Shown here piece after piece: positions 44,794-54,759 of a stretch of DNA of 64,000 bases. Position numbers and translations under genes: made by a program. Source of the DNA: Streptomyces caniscabiei (GTDB lineage: Bacteria; Actinomycetota; Actinomycetes; Streptomycetales; Streptomycetaceae); contig NZ_JABXWI010000001.1 in the NCBI RefSeq assembly GCF_014930365.1, positions 248,001 to 312,000 of the forward strand, written 5' to 3'. Every line of letters begins with the position of its first letter. Positions within the stretch are counted from its first letter, which is position 1. The notes under the pieces were generated by a model. It saw nothing but the letters and a program-made list of their open reading frames with translations, searched no databases and was not told where the DNA came from.

Positions 44794-45156
44794 TCACTCC
44801 GGCCGCGGATCCACCGGCAGGGGATCGAACGGGTACGCGGTGTGCCCGTCCTTGGGCGAACAAGCCGCGAACGGGCCCGAGTCGGCGTCCATCAGCACCC
44901 GCAGATGAGGGTCCGCGTGATGCAGCCACCACGTCGACATGCCGAGCGCCGGGTCCTGGCGCAGGTGTTCCCAGGCCAGCCAGAGGGCGGAGAGCCGTGC
45001 GCCGGCCTCGGGGTGCTCCCACCACTTGGGGCACCAGGTCGCCGACGAGCCGTTGACCCGGCGGCGCACCATCTGGGCGAGGTAGTCGGAGACGAAGACG
45101 TAGACGTCCGCGAAGTAGAACTCCGGCTCTTCCGAGTCGACTTGGGTGGCGGTCAT
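44794..45156 (-). CDS. DUF4913 family protein
   Basis: A 120-aa soluble protein: EFYFADVYVFVSDYLAQMVR, WCPKWWEHPEAGARLSALWL and MSTWWLHHADPHLRVLMD are the family's signature, with many conserved Trp. DUF4913 genes are found beside conjugation-type genes in actinobacteria. Function is unknown. Confidence 0.85.
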   Translation of the reverse strand: MTATQVDSEEPEFYFADVYVFVSDYLAQMVRRRVNGSSATWCPKWWEHPEAGARLSALWLAWEHLRQDPALGMSTWWLHHADPHLRVLMDADSGPFAACSPKDGHTAYPFDPLPVDPRPE

Positions 45157-45181
45157 CGTTCCACTCCTGCGGGTTGGGCGA

Positions 45182-45721
45182 TCAGGACAGGACGATACCG
45201 AGCAGCAACAGCACCACGACGATCGCGCCCATCACGATCCGCGCCGTCGGATCCTCGCGTTCCCACAGGTCGTGGACGAGGGCCCAGCCGGTCAGCCGCG
45301 CGGCGCGGCCCCCGTGGAGATTGCCGGTCTGGCCCTGCTCGTCCTCGTCGCCGTCCTCGGCGTTCGCCGGTGCCGTACCGGGCTCGGCGTCGGGTTCGGG
45401 CTCGGCGTCGAACCCGACCGGCAGGCCCTGCTGTTCCTGAGCCACCAGGACGATCGGCTCCAGCAGTTCGGGAATCGTGTTGGGGGTCAGGGGATAGGCG
45501 AAGGTGCCGTACGGCGTCTCGACGCACAGCCGCGCCTGCCAGGGGTTGCCGGGCTCGTAGCCGTCGACCCAGGCACGGTCTGCGGGGAAGACCTGAGGCA
45601 TCGGAACGGCGGCGGCGGGGGCGGGAACAGGTGCCTGCTGGACCGGCGGGGGCTGCTGGGGAGCGCCCCAGGTGCGCGGGTCGGGCTGCGGCGGCTGCGG
45701 GTGCCCGTTGTGGTCGGTCAA
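45182..45721 (-). CDS. Tail-anchored protein with Pro-rich N-terminus, TTG start
   Basis: 179 aa: a Pro/Gln/Ala-rich segment, a beta-like domain (ADRAWVDGYEPGNPWQARLC), an acidic linker and a single C-terminal helix (IVMGAIVVVLLLLGIVLS). No ATG or GTG fits; TTG at 45721 has GAAGGA at correct spacing and gives the start MTDHN, the same five residues as the divergent gene at 46042. Probably anchors a cytoplasmic domain to the membrane. Confidence 0.65.
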   Translation of the reverse strand: MTDHNGHPQPPQPDPRTWGAPQQPPPVQQAPVPAPAAAVPMPQVFPADRAWVDGYEPGNPWQARLCVETPYGTFAYPLTPNTIPELLEPIVLVAQEQQGLPVGFDAEPEPDAEPGTAPANAEDGDEDEQGQTGNLHGGRAARLTGWALVHDLWEREDPTARIVMGAIVVVLLLLGIVLS

Positions 45722-46041
45722 CTGTCGTCCTTCGCCGGTCCGTCGGGTCCAGGGGTGCCGGGAACGCCGCGTGTACGGCGGACGCGCCCAGCGCATTGTG
45801 GGCCCAGTGCGGTTCTGGACGGCCAGGCGGGTTCCCGGCGTGTCCCTGACACTTTTCCCGAACGCTTTCCCGAACTCCACTCTCGCGGGAATTCCCGTCT
45901 CCCGGCGAGGAAATCGACGGCGGCGCGGTGACAGGTCTTTGTCACACTGCCTGCGCACCTGGCTGGGCCAGGGCCCGTCGTGCGGTGCGGTCGTGCCCGC
46001 CGAGGCGGACGGGGAACCGACTCGCTGGAGTAACCGACTCG
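45722..46041. promoter_or_regulatory. Divergent control region of the T4SS-like locus
   Basis: 320 bp between the two arms. It holds a perfect inverted repeat GTGACA-GGTCTT-TGTCAC (45928-45945), a direct repeat of TTCCCGAAC spaced 12 bp (about 45850-45871), and ACCGACTCG repeated just before the right-arm start. Each is a candidate operator; no -10/-35 pair is certain. Confidence 0.45.
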
Positions 46042-47730
46042 ATGACAGACCACAACAGCCCTGCTGGCGCGGTCGGCGGAGGCCAGCCTTCCGGCCAGCC
46101 CGGGTCCTTCGGTCCTCCTCAACAGCCCCAGCCGCCCCAGCCGCAGGCGTGGCAGGCGCAGGGCCACGGACAGCAGCCCCCTGCCCCGCAGCCCTCCCAC
46201 CCCCAGCCGCAGCAGCTCCCCTCCGACGCGGCCCGCGCGCAGGTCGCCGCCGCCTGGGTGCGCAACACGCCCCAGGCCGGGCAGGCCGCCGTACCGGCGC
46301 TGCCGCCGCGCGAGACGCGCCCCGCCAGTGAGTCGAAGAAGGAGAAGCGCGAGCGGGAGCGGGCAGCCCGCAAGGCCGCGTACGAGCAGAAGAAGGCGGC
46401 GAAGGAGCAGCGCAAGAAGGGCGGCGCGCCGGCCCCGACCGCGGCGGCCACCGCCGCCCCTCCCGCGGCCTCGACCGTCTCCCACGCGCCGCAGGCACCG
46501 GCCGCCGGCAACCAGACCCTCACCCTCGGAACCCGCTCCGGTGCCCCGGTCACTCCCGCCCCGGCCACCGTCGGCGGAACCGCCCCCACCGCCGCCAGGC
46601 CCCGCCCCGCCCGCGACTTCGACGTCCCCAAGCCCGGCGGCCGGGCCCCCTCAGGCGGACGCCGTACGCACGTCGCGCTGCGCGCCACCCTGCTGATCAC
46701 CACATGCGTGTTCGCCCTGGGCTCGTGCGGTGTGATGGGAATGGTGGTCGGCGCCTCGTCGGGTTCCGTCACGGCGGGCCTCGACTCCGACGACGCCGCC
46801 AAGTACCGCCTCACCGAGTTCCCGACGCAGCAGGCGGCGACCTTCGCCGAGCAGTACGCGCTGCTGTGCCTGACGTACTCGCCGGAGACTGAGGTGGACC
46901 GCCGGGAGAACCTGGCCCGCTACGCCTCCTCCGGCGTCGACTCCGAGTGCGGCTGGAGCGGTGAGGGGTCCAACACCGCCTTGTCCGCCGTCTGGGACGG
47001 CACCCTCGAAGAGCTTCCCGAGTACGGCGACCGCGGCCGCTACCTCGGGATCCAGGTCCGTAGCGAGGACGGCTCCCTGACCACACTCACCGTGCCCGTG
47101 TACGTGAAGGACCTCGCGACGGGCGAGGGTCTGCGCGTGGCCGGCGACGTCGGCCAGATGCCGCTGCCCTCCCGCGCCGACGTGCCCGAGATCAGCAAGG
47201 ACGAGGTCGTCGACGACGAACTCGCGGCACAGCTCCAGGAGAAGGTGCTGCCGGGCTACTTCGAGGCATGGGGCGCCTCCGACTCCACGGCCATGGCGCG
47301 CTTCGCCGCCCCCGGCGCCACCCAGGTGGCCACCGCCGGCCTGGCCGGCCGGCTGACGGACCCGACGGTCGACGACGTGGTCGCGCTGGTGCCCAAGAAT
47401 CTCCAGGGCGCCGATTCGTACACCTACGGCAACGATCAGGCCGTGCAGCTCCGCGTGAGCGTCACCTGGGCCGGCGCCAAGGGTGCGACCGTGCGCCGCG
47501 CGTACCGGATGACCGTCGTGAACACGGCGCAGGGCTGGTTCATCAAGGACATCCGCGGCGGTGTGCTCGACGCGGAGGGCGGCCGGGCCGACTCCGACGA
47601 GCAGACCGTGCCGGAGGAGGGCACCGGCGGACCGTCGGGGTCGCCCTCGGGCTCGGCGTCGCCCTCGGGCCCGGCGTCGCCTTCCGGCTCGTCCAAGCCG
47701 TCCGGGGACGACAAGCCCCAGAAGTCCTGA
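46042..47730 (+). CDS. TcpC/VirB8-like conjugal transfer protein
   Basis: 562 aa: a long disordered Gln/Pro/Lys-rich N-terminus with a basic helix (KKEKRERERAARKAAYEQKK), one TM helix near residue 225 (LLITTCVFALGSCGVMGMVV), and a periplasmic pair of NTF2-like domains (QQAATFAEQYALLCLTYSPE; VLPGYFEAWGASDSTAMAR; YRMTVVNTAQGWFIKDIRGG). The tail is Ser/Gly/Pro-rich. This is the layout of TcpC of Gram-positive conjugation systems. First gene of the right arm. Confidence 0.8.
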   Translation: MTDHNSPAGAVGGGQPSGQPGSFGPPQQPQPPQPQAWQAQGHGQQPPAPQPSHPQPQQLPSDAARAQVAAAWVRNTPQAGQAAVPALPPRETRPASESKKEKRERERAARKAAYEQKKAAKEQRKKGGAPAPTAAATAAPPAASTVSHAPQAPAAGNQTLTLGTRSGAPVTPAPATVGGTAPTAARPRPARDFDVPKPGGRAPSGGRRTHVALRATLLITTCVFALGSCGVMGMVVGASSGSVTAGLDSDDAAKYRLTEFPTQQAATFAEQYALLCLTYSPETEVDRRENLARYASSGVDSECGWSGEGSNTALSAVWDGTLEELPEYGDRGRYLGIQVRSEDGSLTTLTVPVYVKDLATGEGLRVAGDVGQMPLPSRADVPEISKDEVVDDELAAQLQEKVLPGYFEAWGASDSTAMARFAAPGATQVATAGLAGRLTDPTVDDVVALVPKNLQGADSYTYGNDQAVQLRVSVTWAGAKGATVRRAYRMTVVNTAQGWFIKDIRGGVLDAEGGRADSDEQTVPEEGTGGPSGSPSGSASPSGPASPSGSSKPSGDDKPQKS

Positions 47731-47783
47731 CCCTCCACGCCCCACTCGCATCGCTCGCTCTTCACCACCCGAGAGGAACCACC

Positions 47784-48059
47784 ATGTACCTGGCCGCCGA
47801 CGGCGACGGAACCAACAAGATGAAGGAGATGTTCGGCGAGGTGCAGTCCATCCTCACCAGCGCCGGCACGCTCGTCGCCGTCATCGCCCTTCTCGTCCTC
47901 GGCATCCGCATGCTGATGTCGATGAAGCGCGGCGACGGCATGCGCGAGGCCTTCCAGGGCTTCGGCATGATCGCGCTCGCCGCCCTGGTCATCGGTGGCG
48001 CCAGTGGTCTCGCCGGTCTCCTCATCTCGCTCGGCGACCAAATCGGCAACGGTAGCTGA
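47784..48059 (+). CDS. VirB2-like two-helix small membrane protein
   Basis: 91 aa with two hydrophobic helices (LTSAGTLVAVIALLVLGIRM and FGMIALAALVIGGASGLAGL) separated by a short basic loop. This matches pilin-like VirB2/TrbC subunits of minimised type IV systems. The ATG at 47784 follows GAGAGGAA. Confidence 0.75.
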   Translation: MYLAADGDGTNKMKEMFGEVQSILTSAGTLVAVIALLVLGIRMLMSMKRGDGMREAFQGFGMIALAALVIGGASGLAGLLISLGDQIGNGS

Positions 48060-48100
48060 CGCACCGTCATAAATACTGGCAACGGGAGGAGTTGGTCGTC

Positions 48101-48583
48101 ATGGCGCAGGACGCGCCCGAGCCGCTGGTCGCCTACGACCACACCGATCTGGTCAACCGGCCGAAGCGGATCTGGAACTGGGGCAACATCCCCCTCCCGG
48201 GCCTGCTGCTGCCGGCGCTGGGCGCGGCCTTCGGCTTCGGGCTGGTGTGGCTCATCGCCATGTTCACCCTGTCCGCGTTCCTCCCCTTCCTCGGCATGTC
48301 GATGCTCACGTCGGTCCTCTACTTCGGGCCGCCGTTCGCCGTCTACTTCGTCTGGGGCCGGCCCCTGCCCTCGGCGCTCACGCTGAGCCAGCAGCTGGTG
48401 GTGTGGACCGACTGGTGGTTCCAGCCCAAGCGACTGCAGGGGCTCTCCGCCGACCAGGAACCGGAGGAACTGCACTGGCAGGTCATCCTCTGGACCCCGG
48501 GAGCACCACGCTGGCAGGCCCGCTACGAAGACGCCCGCAGGGCCGCCGCCGAACGCGGTACAGCCTTCTCGGCACCCCGCTGA
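48101..48583 (+). CDS. PrgI/VirB3-like membrane protein
   Basis: 160 aa with two central helices and a conserved soluble tail (DTDLVNRPKRIWNWGNIPLP-type start; WWFQPKRLQGL). Position directly before the VirB4 ATPase and length fit PrgI/TcpE-type VirB3 equivalents. The ATG follows GGAGGAGTTGG. Confidence 0.7.
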   Translation: MAQDAPEPLVAYDHTDLVNRPKRIWNWGNIPLPGLLLPALGAAFGFGLVWLIAMFTLSAFLPFLGMSMLTSVLYFGPPFAVYFVWGRPLPSALTLSQQLVVWTDWWFQPKRLQGLSADQEPEELHWQVILWTPGAPRWQARYEDARRAAAERGTAFSAPR

Positions 48584-48655
48584 ACCTCTGACCAGGCCGT
48601 TCTCCCCCGCTGATCCACCCCCGTACCAAGCCGACTACCGCAGGATGACTCCTCC

Positions 48656-51600
48656 ATGTCCATGTTCCTGTTGATCCTTCTGGGCGGGGCGGCCGCCTTC
48701 TTCGTGGTCGCCATGATCATGGCCGCCACGTCGAGCAAGAAGCCGGGCCAGGGCGGTGGCGGTGGTCGGGCCAGTTCGTCGGCCGGCCGTTCCAGGTCGT
48801 CCTCCGGGGCCGGCGCCTCGGCACGGCGCGAAGACCTCCGGCTGCCGTACCGCTACGCGGACGACATGATCTTCGTCCACGGCGATTCGGTGTGGACCGG
48901 CCTCGTCCTGCCCAACGCCATCGACGAGTACCTGAACGCCCAGGAACTCCAGGCGATGGCCGAGGGCCCGCCGCGCGGTCTGCTCAACCTCGCCCGAGGT
49001 GACCGCAACGTCGAGTGCCACTACCGCAAGGTCTACCAGCCGATCACCGCGATGACCTGGGCGGAGGACCTGAACGCGGTCGCCTGGGACCCGACGGACA
49101 ACTACAAGGCCTACAACCTCCGCAAGGCCGAGTACCAGGAGCGCATCGGTGCCAACCGGGAGCGCAACGTCCTGCTGGTGAAGCTGGGTTCGCTCAAGCG
49201 CAGCAGCGGTGGTTCCGGGGTGATGTCCGAGGACGACGAGCCGTACGACGAGCCGGGCCTGCTGCGCGGCGTACGAGGCGCAGCCGACCACGTGGCCGCC
49301 ACCGCGACCGGGGTCGCCGACGAGTATCTGTCGCCCTCCGTCGTCGCGGAATGGACGCAGGTGGCGACCGAGGTCCACGAGAGCCTGGAAACCCTCCGGG
49401 GCACCCCACTCACCCGCGAAGAGCTGGTCTGGCTGATCCGCAAGCCCCTCCACGGCGACCTGCCGGTCCCGCCCGAGCCGGTGCTCGGCTCGCGCGCCTG
49501 GGGCCCCAACGCCTTCGACCTGGTCGTCGACTTCTCGGGCGAGAACCGCAAGACGCACATCGTCCTGAACCAGTACGACGAGGTCACCGGCGAGCAGCAG
49601 ACCAGCTACACCACCACCCTGGTCGCCGCCAACTGGCCCGCCGAGACCCGCTTCCGGCAGTCGACGGCCTGGGCCCGGTACGCCGCGCAGCACGTGGACT
49701 TCCCCGTCGAGATCGACATGCGGTTCACGCTCATCCCGTACCTGAAGTTCAAGGACCGCGCCGACAAGATCCGCGGCAACCTCGTCGACGAGATGAACGA
49801 CATGGCCAACTCCGGCCGCAGCCCCGACACCAAGCTGGCCCACCAGGTCACCCGCGCCCAGGAGCTCGTCGACGACATCGAGGAGCACAAGATGCCGGGG
49901 ATGGAGGCGCAGATCCGCTTCACGATCTCGGCTCCGAGCGTGAAGGAGCTGGAACGCCGCCGCCGGGTCCTGGAGATGCAGTTCAAGCAGGACCTGAAGG
50001 TCACGCTGCTCCGTCCGACGCGCCAGCAGTGGCGTCTGCTCCAGTCCCAGCTCCCGGGCGACGCCCCGAAGCTCCCCATCGCCCCCTACCTCCGCCTCCA
50101 GGAGGTCGAGCAGCTGGGCGCCGGACTGCCCACCGCCGGAACGGAGTTGGGTGACAACCCCGAGCAGCGCTCGGGCAAACGCCTCGGCTGGGTCGGCAAC
50201 CTGGTCGGCTGGGCGGGCAAGATGCCGGTGCACTACTCGCTGCACGTCGGCCCGGCGCGTAACGACGGCGGTGGTCTGGCGATCGTAGGCGCGTCCGGTG
50301 GTGGCAAGTCCTCCCTGGCCCTGCAGAAGTTCTACGAGGAGTCGGAGTCCGGCGTCCGCTGCCTGGTCATCGACCCCAAGACCGACTTCGCCCAGCTCTG
50401 CTACTACCTCGCCTTCGGCTCCCAGGTGAACGACCCGGCGTTCTCCGGCGACGCGGAGGCGGGCCTCCTCGGCACCCCGCAGAGCCGCTTCCAGCCGGTG
50501 AACCCGGAGTTCTGGGCGGAGACGGAGGTCGTCGACCTTCTCAAGGGGCAGGCCGGCGTCCTGGACCCGTGGGTGATCGCCCGCGACGTCCCGGCCGGCC
50601 GTCTGCTGGCCGAGTCCATGCTGCGCGGCTTCCTCGGCGACGAGGACTACCAGCGCGTACGCCTCCCCGTCATCGAGGCGATGGCCACGGTCGTCGGCCG
50701 CTACAACTCGGCGATGCGCCAGGCCGTCGACCAGGGCCTGACGGCCCGCGACGCCGACGCCCAGGTCCCCCGCCCGACGCTGTGGCAGGTGGTCGACGAG
50801 GTCGTGACGGCGTACGAGCAGGCGCTCGCCTCGGGCGACCGGGAGGCGACGAAGGACCTGAAACTCGCGCAGATGCTCCTCACCGAGCTGCGCACCCTCC
50901 CCTACGCCCGTCTCGCCTTCTCCGAGCAGCCCCAGCCGCTCTCCGCGATGCGCAAGCGCCGTACGGTGATCACCCTGCGGGGCTTCCAGTCCCCCGCGGC
51001 CTCCGACCCACGCAGCTGGAACCCGGCGGAGCGCCTGGCGGCGACGGCCCTGATGGCGGTCGTGGAGCTGGGCAGCCAGATGCTGGACGTCGGTTACGAG
51101 AAGAACCCGGTCACGGGCGAGATCGGTCTGCGCCCGAAGGCGCTGTTCGTGGACGAGGCGTACGTCGTCACGGCCACGGAGTCGGGCCGCGATCTGATGC
51201 GCCGCGCCCTGAAGCAGGGCCGTTCGTACATGGCCGTGACCGTCCTGATCACCCAGCAGGCGATCGACCTCGTCCAGATCGAGGACTCCGAGGCCCGTAG
51301 CGGTGGAGCCAACCAGATCCACACGGTCTTCGCCTTCAAGCAGAAGTCGGCGCAGGAGGCGTCCCTGGTGGCTCCGCTCCTCGGCCGCCCCGAGGACGAC
51401 CCGAAGGTCGTCGCCGCGCTCCAGGAACTCCGCACCGGTGTCTGCCTCCAGCGCGACGCCGACAAGCGCGTCGGCACGGTCGCCGTCGACCTGGTCTTCA
51501 AGGAGATCCTGGCCGCCACGGACACCAACGGCACGACCCGCCCGGCCCGCCAGGGCGTCAACCCGCCGCTGAGCGTGTGGGACTGGACGTTCCTGCAGGA

Positions 51601-51661
51601 GGCGCAGGAGGAATCGGCGACGACGGCACGGTCCGCGACACCGGAACCGTCGGCGGCATGA
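48656..51661 (+). CDS. VirB4-family type IV secretion ATPase
   Basis: 1001 aa: a short N-terminal TM helix (MFLLILLGGAAAFFVVAMIM), a VirB4 N-terminal region, and a RecA-like ATPase core with Walker A GASGGGKSSLAL near residue 545 and Walker B ALFVDEAYVV near 830. VLITQQAIDLVQIEDSEARS follows Walker B. It powers the secretion channel. The gene keeps strong Streptomyces codon bias. Confidence 0.92.
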   Translation: MSMFLLILLGGAAAFFVVAMIMAATSSKKPGQGGGGGRASSSAGRSRSSSGAGASARREDLRLPYRYADDMIFVHGDSVWTGLVLPNAIDEYLNAQELQAMAEGPPRGLLNLARGDRNVECHYRKVYQPITAMTWAEDLNAVAWDPTDNYKAYNLRKAEYQERIGANRERNVLLVKLGSLKRSSGGSGVMSEDDEPYDEPGLLRGVRGAADHVAATATGVADEYLSPSVVAEWTQVATEVHESLETLRGTPLTREELVWLIRKPLHGDLPVPPEPVLGSRAWGPNAFDLVVDFSGENRKTHIVLNQYDEVTGEQQTSYTTTLVAANWPAETRFRQSTAWARYAAQHVDFPVEIDMRFTLIPYLKFKDRADKIRGNLVDEMNDMANSGRSPDTKLAHQVTRAQELVDDIEEHKMPGMEAQIRFTISAPSVKELERRRRVLEMQFKQDLKVTLLRPTRQQWRLLQSQLPGDAPKLPIAPYLRLQEVEQLGAGLPTAGTELGDNPEQRSGKRLGWVGNLVGWAGKMPVHYSLHVGPARNDGGGLAIVGASGGGKSSLALQKFYEESESGVRCLVIDPKTDFAQLCYYLAFGSQVNDPAFSGDAEAGLLGTPQSRFQPVNPEFWAETEVVDLLKGQAGVLDPWVIARDVPAGRLLAESMLRGFLGDEDYQRVRLPVIEAMATVVGRYNSAMRQAVDQGLTARDADAQVPRPTLWQVVDEVVTAYEQALASGDREATKDLKLAQMLLTELRTLPYARLAFSEQPQPLSAMRKRRTVITLRGFQSPAASDPRSWNPAERLAATALMAVVELGSQMLDVGYEKNPVTGEIGLRPKALFVDEAYVVTATESGRDLMRRALKQGRSYMAVTVLITQQAIDLVQIEDSEARSGGANQIHTVFAFKQKSAQEASLVAPLLGRPEDDPKVVAALQELRTGVCLQRDADKRVGTVAVDLVFKEILAATDTNGTTRPARQGVNPPLSVWDWTFLQEAQEESATTARSATPEPSAA

Positions 51662-51702
51662 CGTCTTCCCGAACCACCATCACCCCAGGAGGCCACACCT
51701 TC

Positions 51703-52368
51703 ATGTTCCGGTCCAAGACCCTCACCACGAGCGTCGTGTCCCTCGCCCTGCTCACCTCGCTCACCGCGTGCGGATCCGACTCCGAAGAGGACGACGACGG
51801 TTCGTTCTTCTCCCGCGCCAGCGGTTCGCCCTCCCCCGAGGCAGAGAAAGCGAGCCGCCCCAGCGCCAAGACGCTGAGGGACGTCCAGGAATTCATCACC
51901 GGGGCAGGGCTTCCTTGCGACAACCTCACCGTCGACGAGATGGCGCAGCAAACGCCTCTCTTTGGGTTCCTCGGCCCTGCGGAACAAACCAGCAATACTC
52001 CGGAGGAAGCCGACCCGTGGGCCATCCGCAAAGCCGGATTCTGCGGCGATGCGCGGTCCGACACGGGCGGCTGGACTATTTACCTGCCCAAGGACATGAA
52101 AATGTTCCAGGAGAACTACCGCAAAATGGCCCGAGAGGAGGAAGAGGGGAAAAGTTATTGGGAGCTGGCGCGCGGACGGTTCTTCTTCGGCAGTGACTTC
52201 ATCGTCGACCCCACGAATTACCTGGCTAGCAAGACCTTGCTCGAAGCGGGCATGTTGATGGAGAACTGCGATCCGCGCTTCAAGGCTCCCGAGGGATATC
52301 ACACGGAGAAAGCGTTGGCGAGCGGCTGCGTGCTGACCAACTTTGTCCTCGATCCCCTGGACCAGTAG
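51703..52368 (+). CDS. Lipoprotein, paralogue of the one at 32.8 kb
   Basis: 221 aa with lipobox LTSLTAC near residue 22 and a Ser/Asp-rich spacer. The C-terminal third matches the lipoprotein at 32798-33343 (see there). From about 51900 on, third codon positions are less G/C-rich than in the flanking VirB4 gene, which may mean a different origin. It lies between VirB4 and the VirB6-like gene. Confidence 0.75.
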   Translation: MFRSKTLTTSVVSLALLTSLTACGSDSEEDDDGSFFSRASGSPSPEAEKASRPSAKTLRDVQEFITGAGLPCDNLTVDEMAQQTPLFGFLGPAEQTSNTPEEADPWAIRKAGFCGDARSDTGGWTIYLPKDMKMFQENYRKMAREEEEGKSYWELARGRFFFGSDFIVDPTNYLASKTLLEAGMLMENCDPRFKAPEGYHTEKALASGCVLTNFVLDPLDQ

Positions 52369-52488
52369 CACAAAGGATCCCATGGGAAGGCCCCGCAGCT
52401 CAGCCCAGAGGAATTTATTTCCTCCCAAAAGAGCGATGCGGAATTCGCCGCCGATCTCGTCCTCGCCCCATCCCCGTTAGGACTTCAG

Positions 52489-54711
52489 ATGCCCCCGCGC
52501 AACGCGCTGAGCCGCCGCATTCGAAAAGTCGGCGCAGCCGTCCGTGCCGGCCTCTTTCTGGTGCTGGCGCTGATCGCCCTCACCCTGGCCGCGCCGACGT
52601 CGGCGTCCGCAGACTTCACCTGCGATTTCACCGGGGACGAGACTTACCACAGGGACTCCCCGGGCAGTAACGGCGAGGCCTTCATACCCACGGTTGTGCA
52701 GTGGGCTCCCCCGCCGGCCATCGGCGATCTCCTGGTCGAAGAACTATACGTCCCGGACGACTTGGTCAAGCCGGAGGACGCGGGCAGCTACACCCTGTAC
52801 GAACTGAACGGCATGCGGGGCCTCAACTGGTCCATGACCTTTAAGGACAAGGAAGACGCCCAAAAGGCCAACGGCACCTGGTTCAGCGGGGCGGATGACT
52901 GTTCGCTCATGACCTGGGTCAACAACGGCATGGCGAACATCATCTTCAACGGCACCAAGGTCCTGACCCGGTTCTCCATCTCGATCAAGGAGATGGCCTC
53001 CAACCCGAGTCCGTTCGCGGGCCTTTACTCGGGGCGGGACAACGTCGTCAAGACGCTCAAGGACAACGTCCTCAAGCCCGCCGTCCCAGTAATGATCGCG
53101 CTGGTCGGCTTCTGGGTGTTCGCCAAGTGGCGCAAGGGCGACATGCGCGAGGTCTGGGCCGGAATCTCCTGGACCGCGTTGACCACAATCGCGGTCATGG
53201 CCGTTCTGTACGACACCAACTACGACAAGTTCGTGTCAGGTGCTGACAAATGGATCGCGGAAGCCAACTCGACACTCACATCGACCGCGCTGTCCAGCGT
53301 GTCGGGTACGCCGCAGCCGCCGTGCGACCTGAACGACGATCGAGGGAATGAGGGGCTTCGTCTCTCCAGTTGCGCCATGTACGACACGCTGGCGTTCCGC
53401 CCGTGGGCACTGGGCCAGTTCGGAGAGGCGGGCAACACCTGCATCTTCAGGATGAAGAGCGACAAATCGACCGCCGTGAGCGGTTACTGCCCTGAGACGG
53501 TCCCGAAAGGGGTCTCGATAGGAGTCCCGGACCACTCCGGTTGCTATTGGGGCACGAATGGCAGCACCCGCTGCGCAGACCTCCGCGTGCGCCAAGTCGT
53601 CACACAATCCATAACCGACATCGACACGTCGTCCGTACCCGGTGATGGAGACGACAAGAAACTCGACCAGTTCTACGACTGGCAGCTGATCCGCGACGAC
53701 ATCGCCAAGGGCACGCACTACCCAGTGCCATACCCCGACTGGGCAGGCATGAACGCCTCCGACCGAGTGGGCATTGCCTTCTATTCCGTCATCGCCGCCT
53801 TCATCGTCGGTGTGATGGTCATCGTCCTCAGCGCGCTCACCCTGCTCTGGCACGCGGTCACGCTGATCCTGATCATCATGTTGCCGTTGGTCGCCACACT
53901 CGGTATCCACCCCTCACAGCAGAAGCTGCTCAAGGGCTGGCTGGAGACGTTCATCCACAGCTTCGTGCTGCGCGCGGGCTTCGGAGTGATCCTGACCGTC
54001 TTGCTCGTCCTCTACCAGATCATCCTTCCAGCCCAGGTCGCCCTGGGTACGCAGCTGTTGATGCTGGTCCTGGTCACTGCCGCCGTGGTGATGATGCTGA
54101 AGAAGCTCCTCGCGGGGAACTTCAGTCCCGAGTTCGCCGGCGGTGCCGGTGACGCGATGGGCATCCGGGAGGCGGCGAGCGCCGGGAGCGACAAGATGGT
54201 CGCCAAGGGGAACACCGCCATGGCGACCACGGCCAAGGCGGGCGGGCGGGTCGTGGGCAAGACCGCCGCGGGGGCAGCCAACTTGCTCACCGGACGCAAG
54301 GGCCGTAAGGGGCTCCAGCAGCAGGGCTGGATCGGCATGTCACAACGGGAGCAGCGCAAGGCTTCGTACGCGGCGTACAAGTCGGGCCAGGACCAGCTCA
54401 AGGACAACAGGCAGGCTTCGCCGGCTGCGGCAGCGCCCCCGGAGGCCCCACCCTCGGCCTCTTCCTCCCGTGGCGGTCGTGTGAGTGGTTCCAGTGGTCA
54501 GTCGACCTCGCAGGCGCCTCGAACGCCGTCGCCTGAGCAAAGCTCCCAGCCCGAGAGTCCACCGGCCTCGCAGCAGACGCAGGACCCGAATCCTCAGCCG
54601 CCCACCACTCGCCCCCGGACCCAGGCGGCCGAGCCATCACCTACGCCTCGTCCATCCACGCCTCCGACCCCGGCCCCACGGGACCCACGCACCCCCGATG
54701 GTCGCGTCTGA
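52489..54711 (+). CDS. VirB6/TrbL-like polytopic protein with signal peptide
   Basis: 740 aa: signal peptide (LFLVLALIALTLAAPTSASA), a large exported domain to about residue 185, then TM helices (PVMIALVGFWVFAKW, LTTIAVMAVLY, IAFYSVIAAFIVGVMVIVLS, ILIIMLPLVATLGI, AGFGVILTVLLVLYQIIL). The C-terminal 160 residues are disordered (Pro/Ser/Gln/Thr). Channel-forming VirB6/TrbL proteins have this layout. Third codon positions in the first half are less biased than usual here. Confidence 0.8.
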   Translation: MPPRNALSRRIRKVGAAVRAGLFLVLALIALTLAAPTSASADFTCDFTGDETYHRDSPGSNGEAFIPTVVQWAPPPAIGDLLVEELYVPDDLVKPEDAGSYTLYELNGMRGLNWSMTFKDKEDAQKANGTWFSGADDCSLMTWVNNGMANIIFNGTKVLTRFSISIKEMASNPSPFAGLYSGRDNVVKTLKDNVLKPAVPVMIALVGFWVFAKWRKGDMREVWAGISWTALTTIAVMAVLYDTNYDKFVSGADKWIAEANSTLTSTALSSVSGTPQPPCDLNDDRGNEGLRLSSCAMYDTLAFRPWALGQFGEAGNTCIFRMKSDKSTAVSGYCPETVPKGVSIGVPDHSGCYWGTNGSTRCADLRVRQVVTQSITDIDTSSVPGDGDDKKLDQFYDWQLIRDDIAKGTHYPVPYPDWAGMNASDRVGIAFYSVIAAFIVGVMVIVLSALTLLWHAVTLILIIMLPLVATLGIHPSQQKLLKGWLETFIHSFVLRAGFGVILTVLLVLYQIILPAQVALGTQLLMLVLVTAAVVMMLKKLLAGNFSPEFAGGAGDAMGIREAASAGSDKMVAKGNTAMATTAKAGGRVVGKTAAGAANLLTGRKGRKGLQQQGWIGMSQREQRKASYAAYKSGQDQLKDNRQASPAAAAPPEAPPSASSSRGGRVSGSSGQSTSQAPRTPSPEQSSQPESPPASQQTQDPNPQPPTTRPRTQAAEPSPTPRPSTPPTPAPRDPRTPDGRV

Positions 54712-54759
54712 CACCCGCTGCCGAACGCCAGAGCCCCGCCGACCCCGAGGAGTCAGCCC

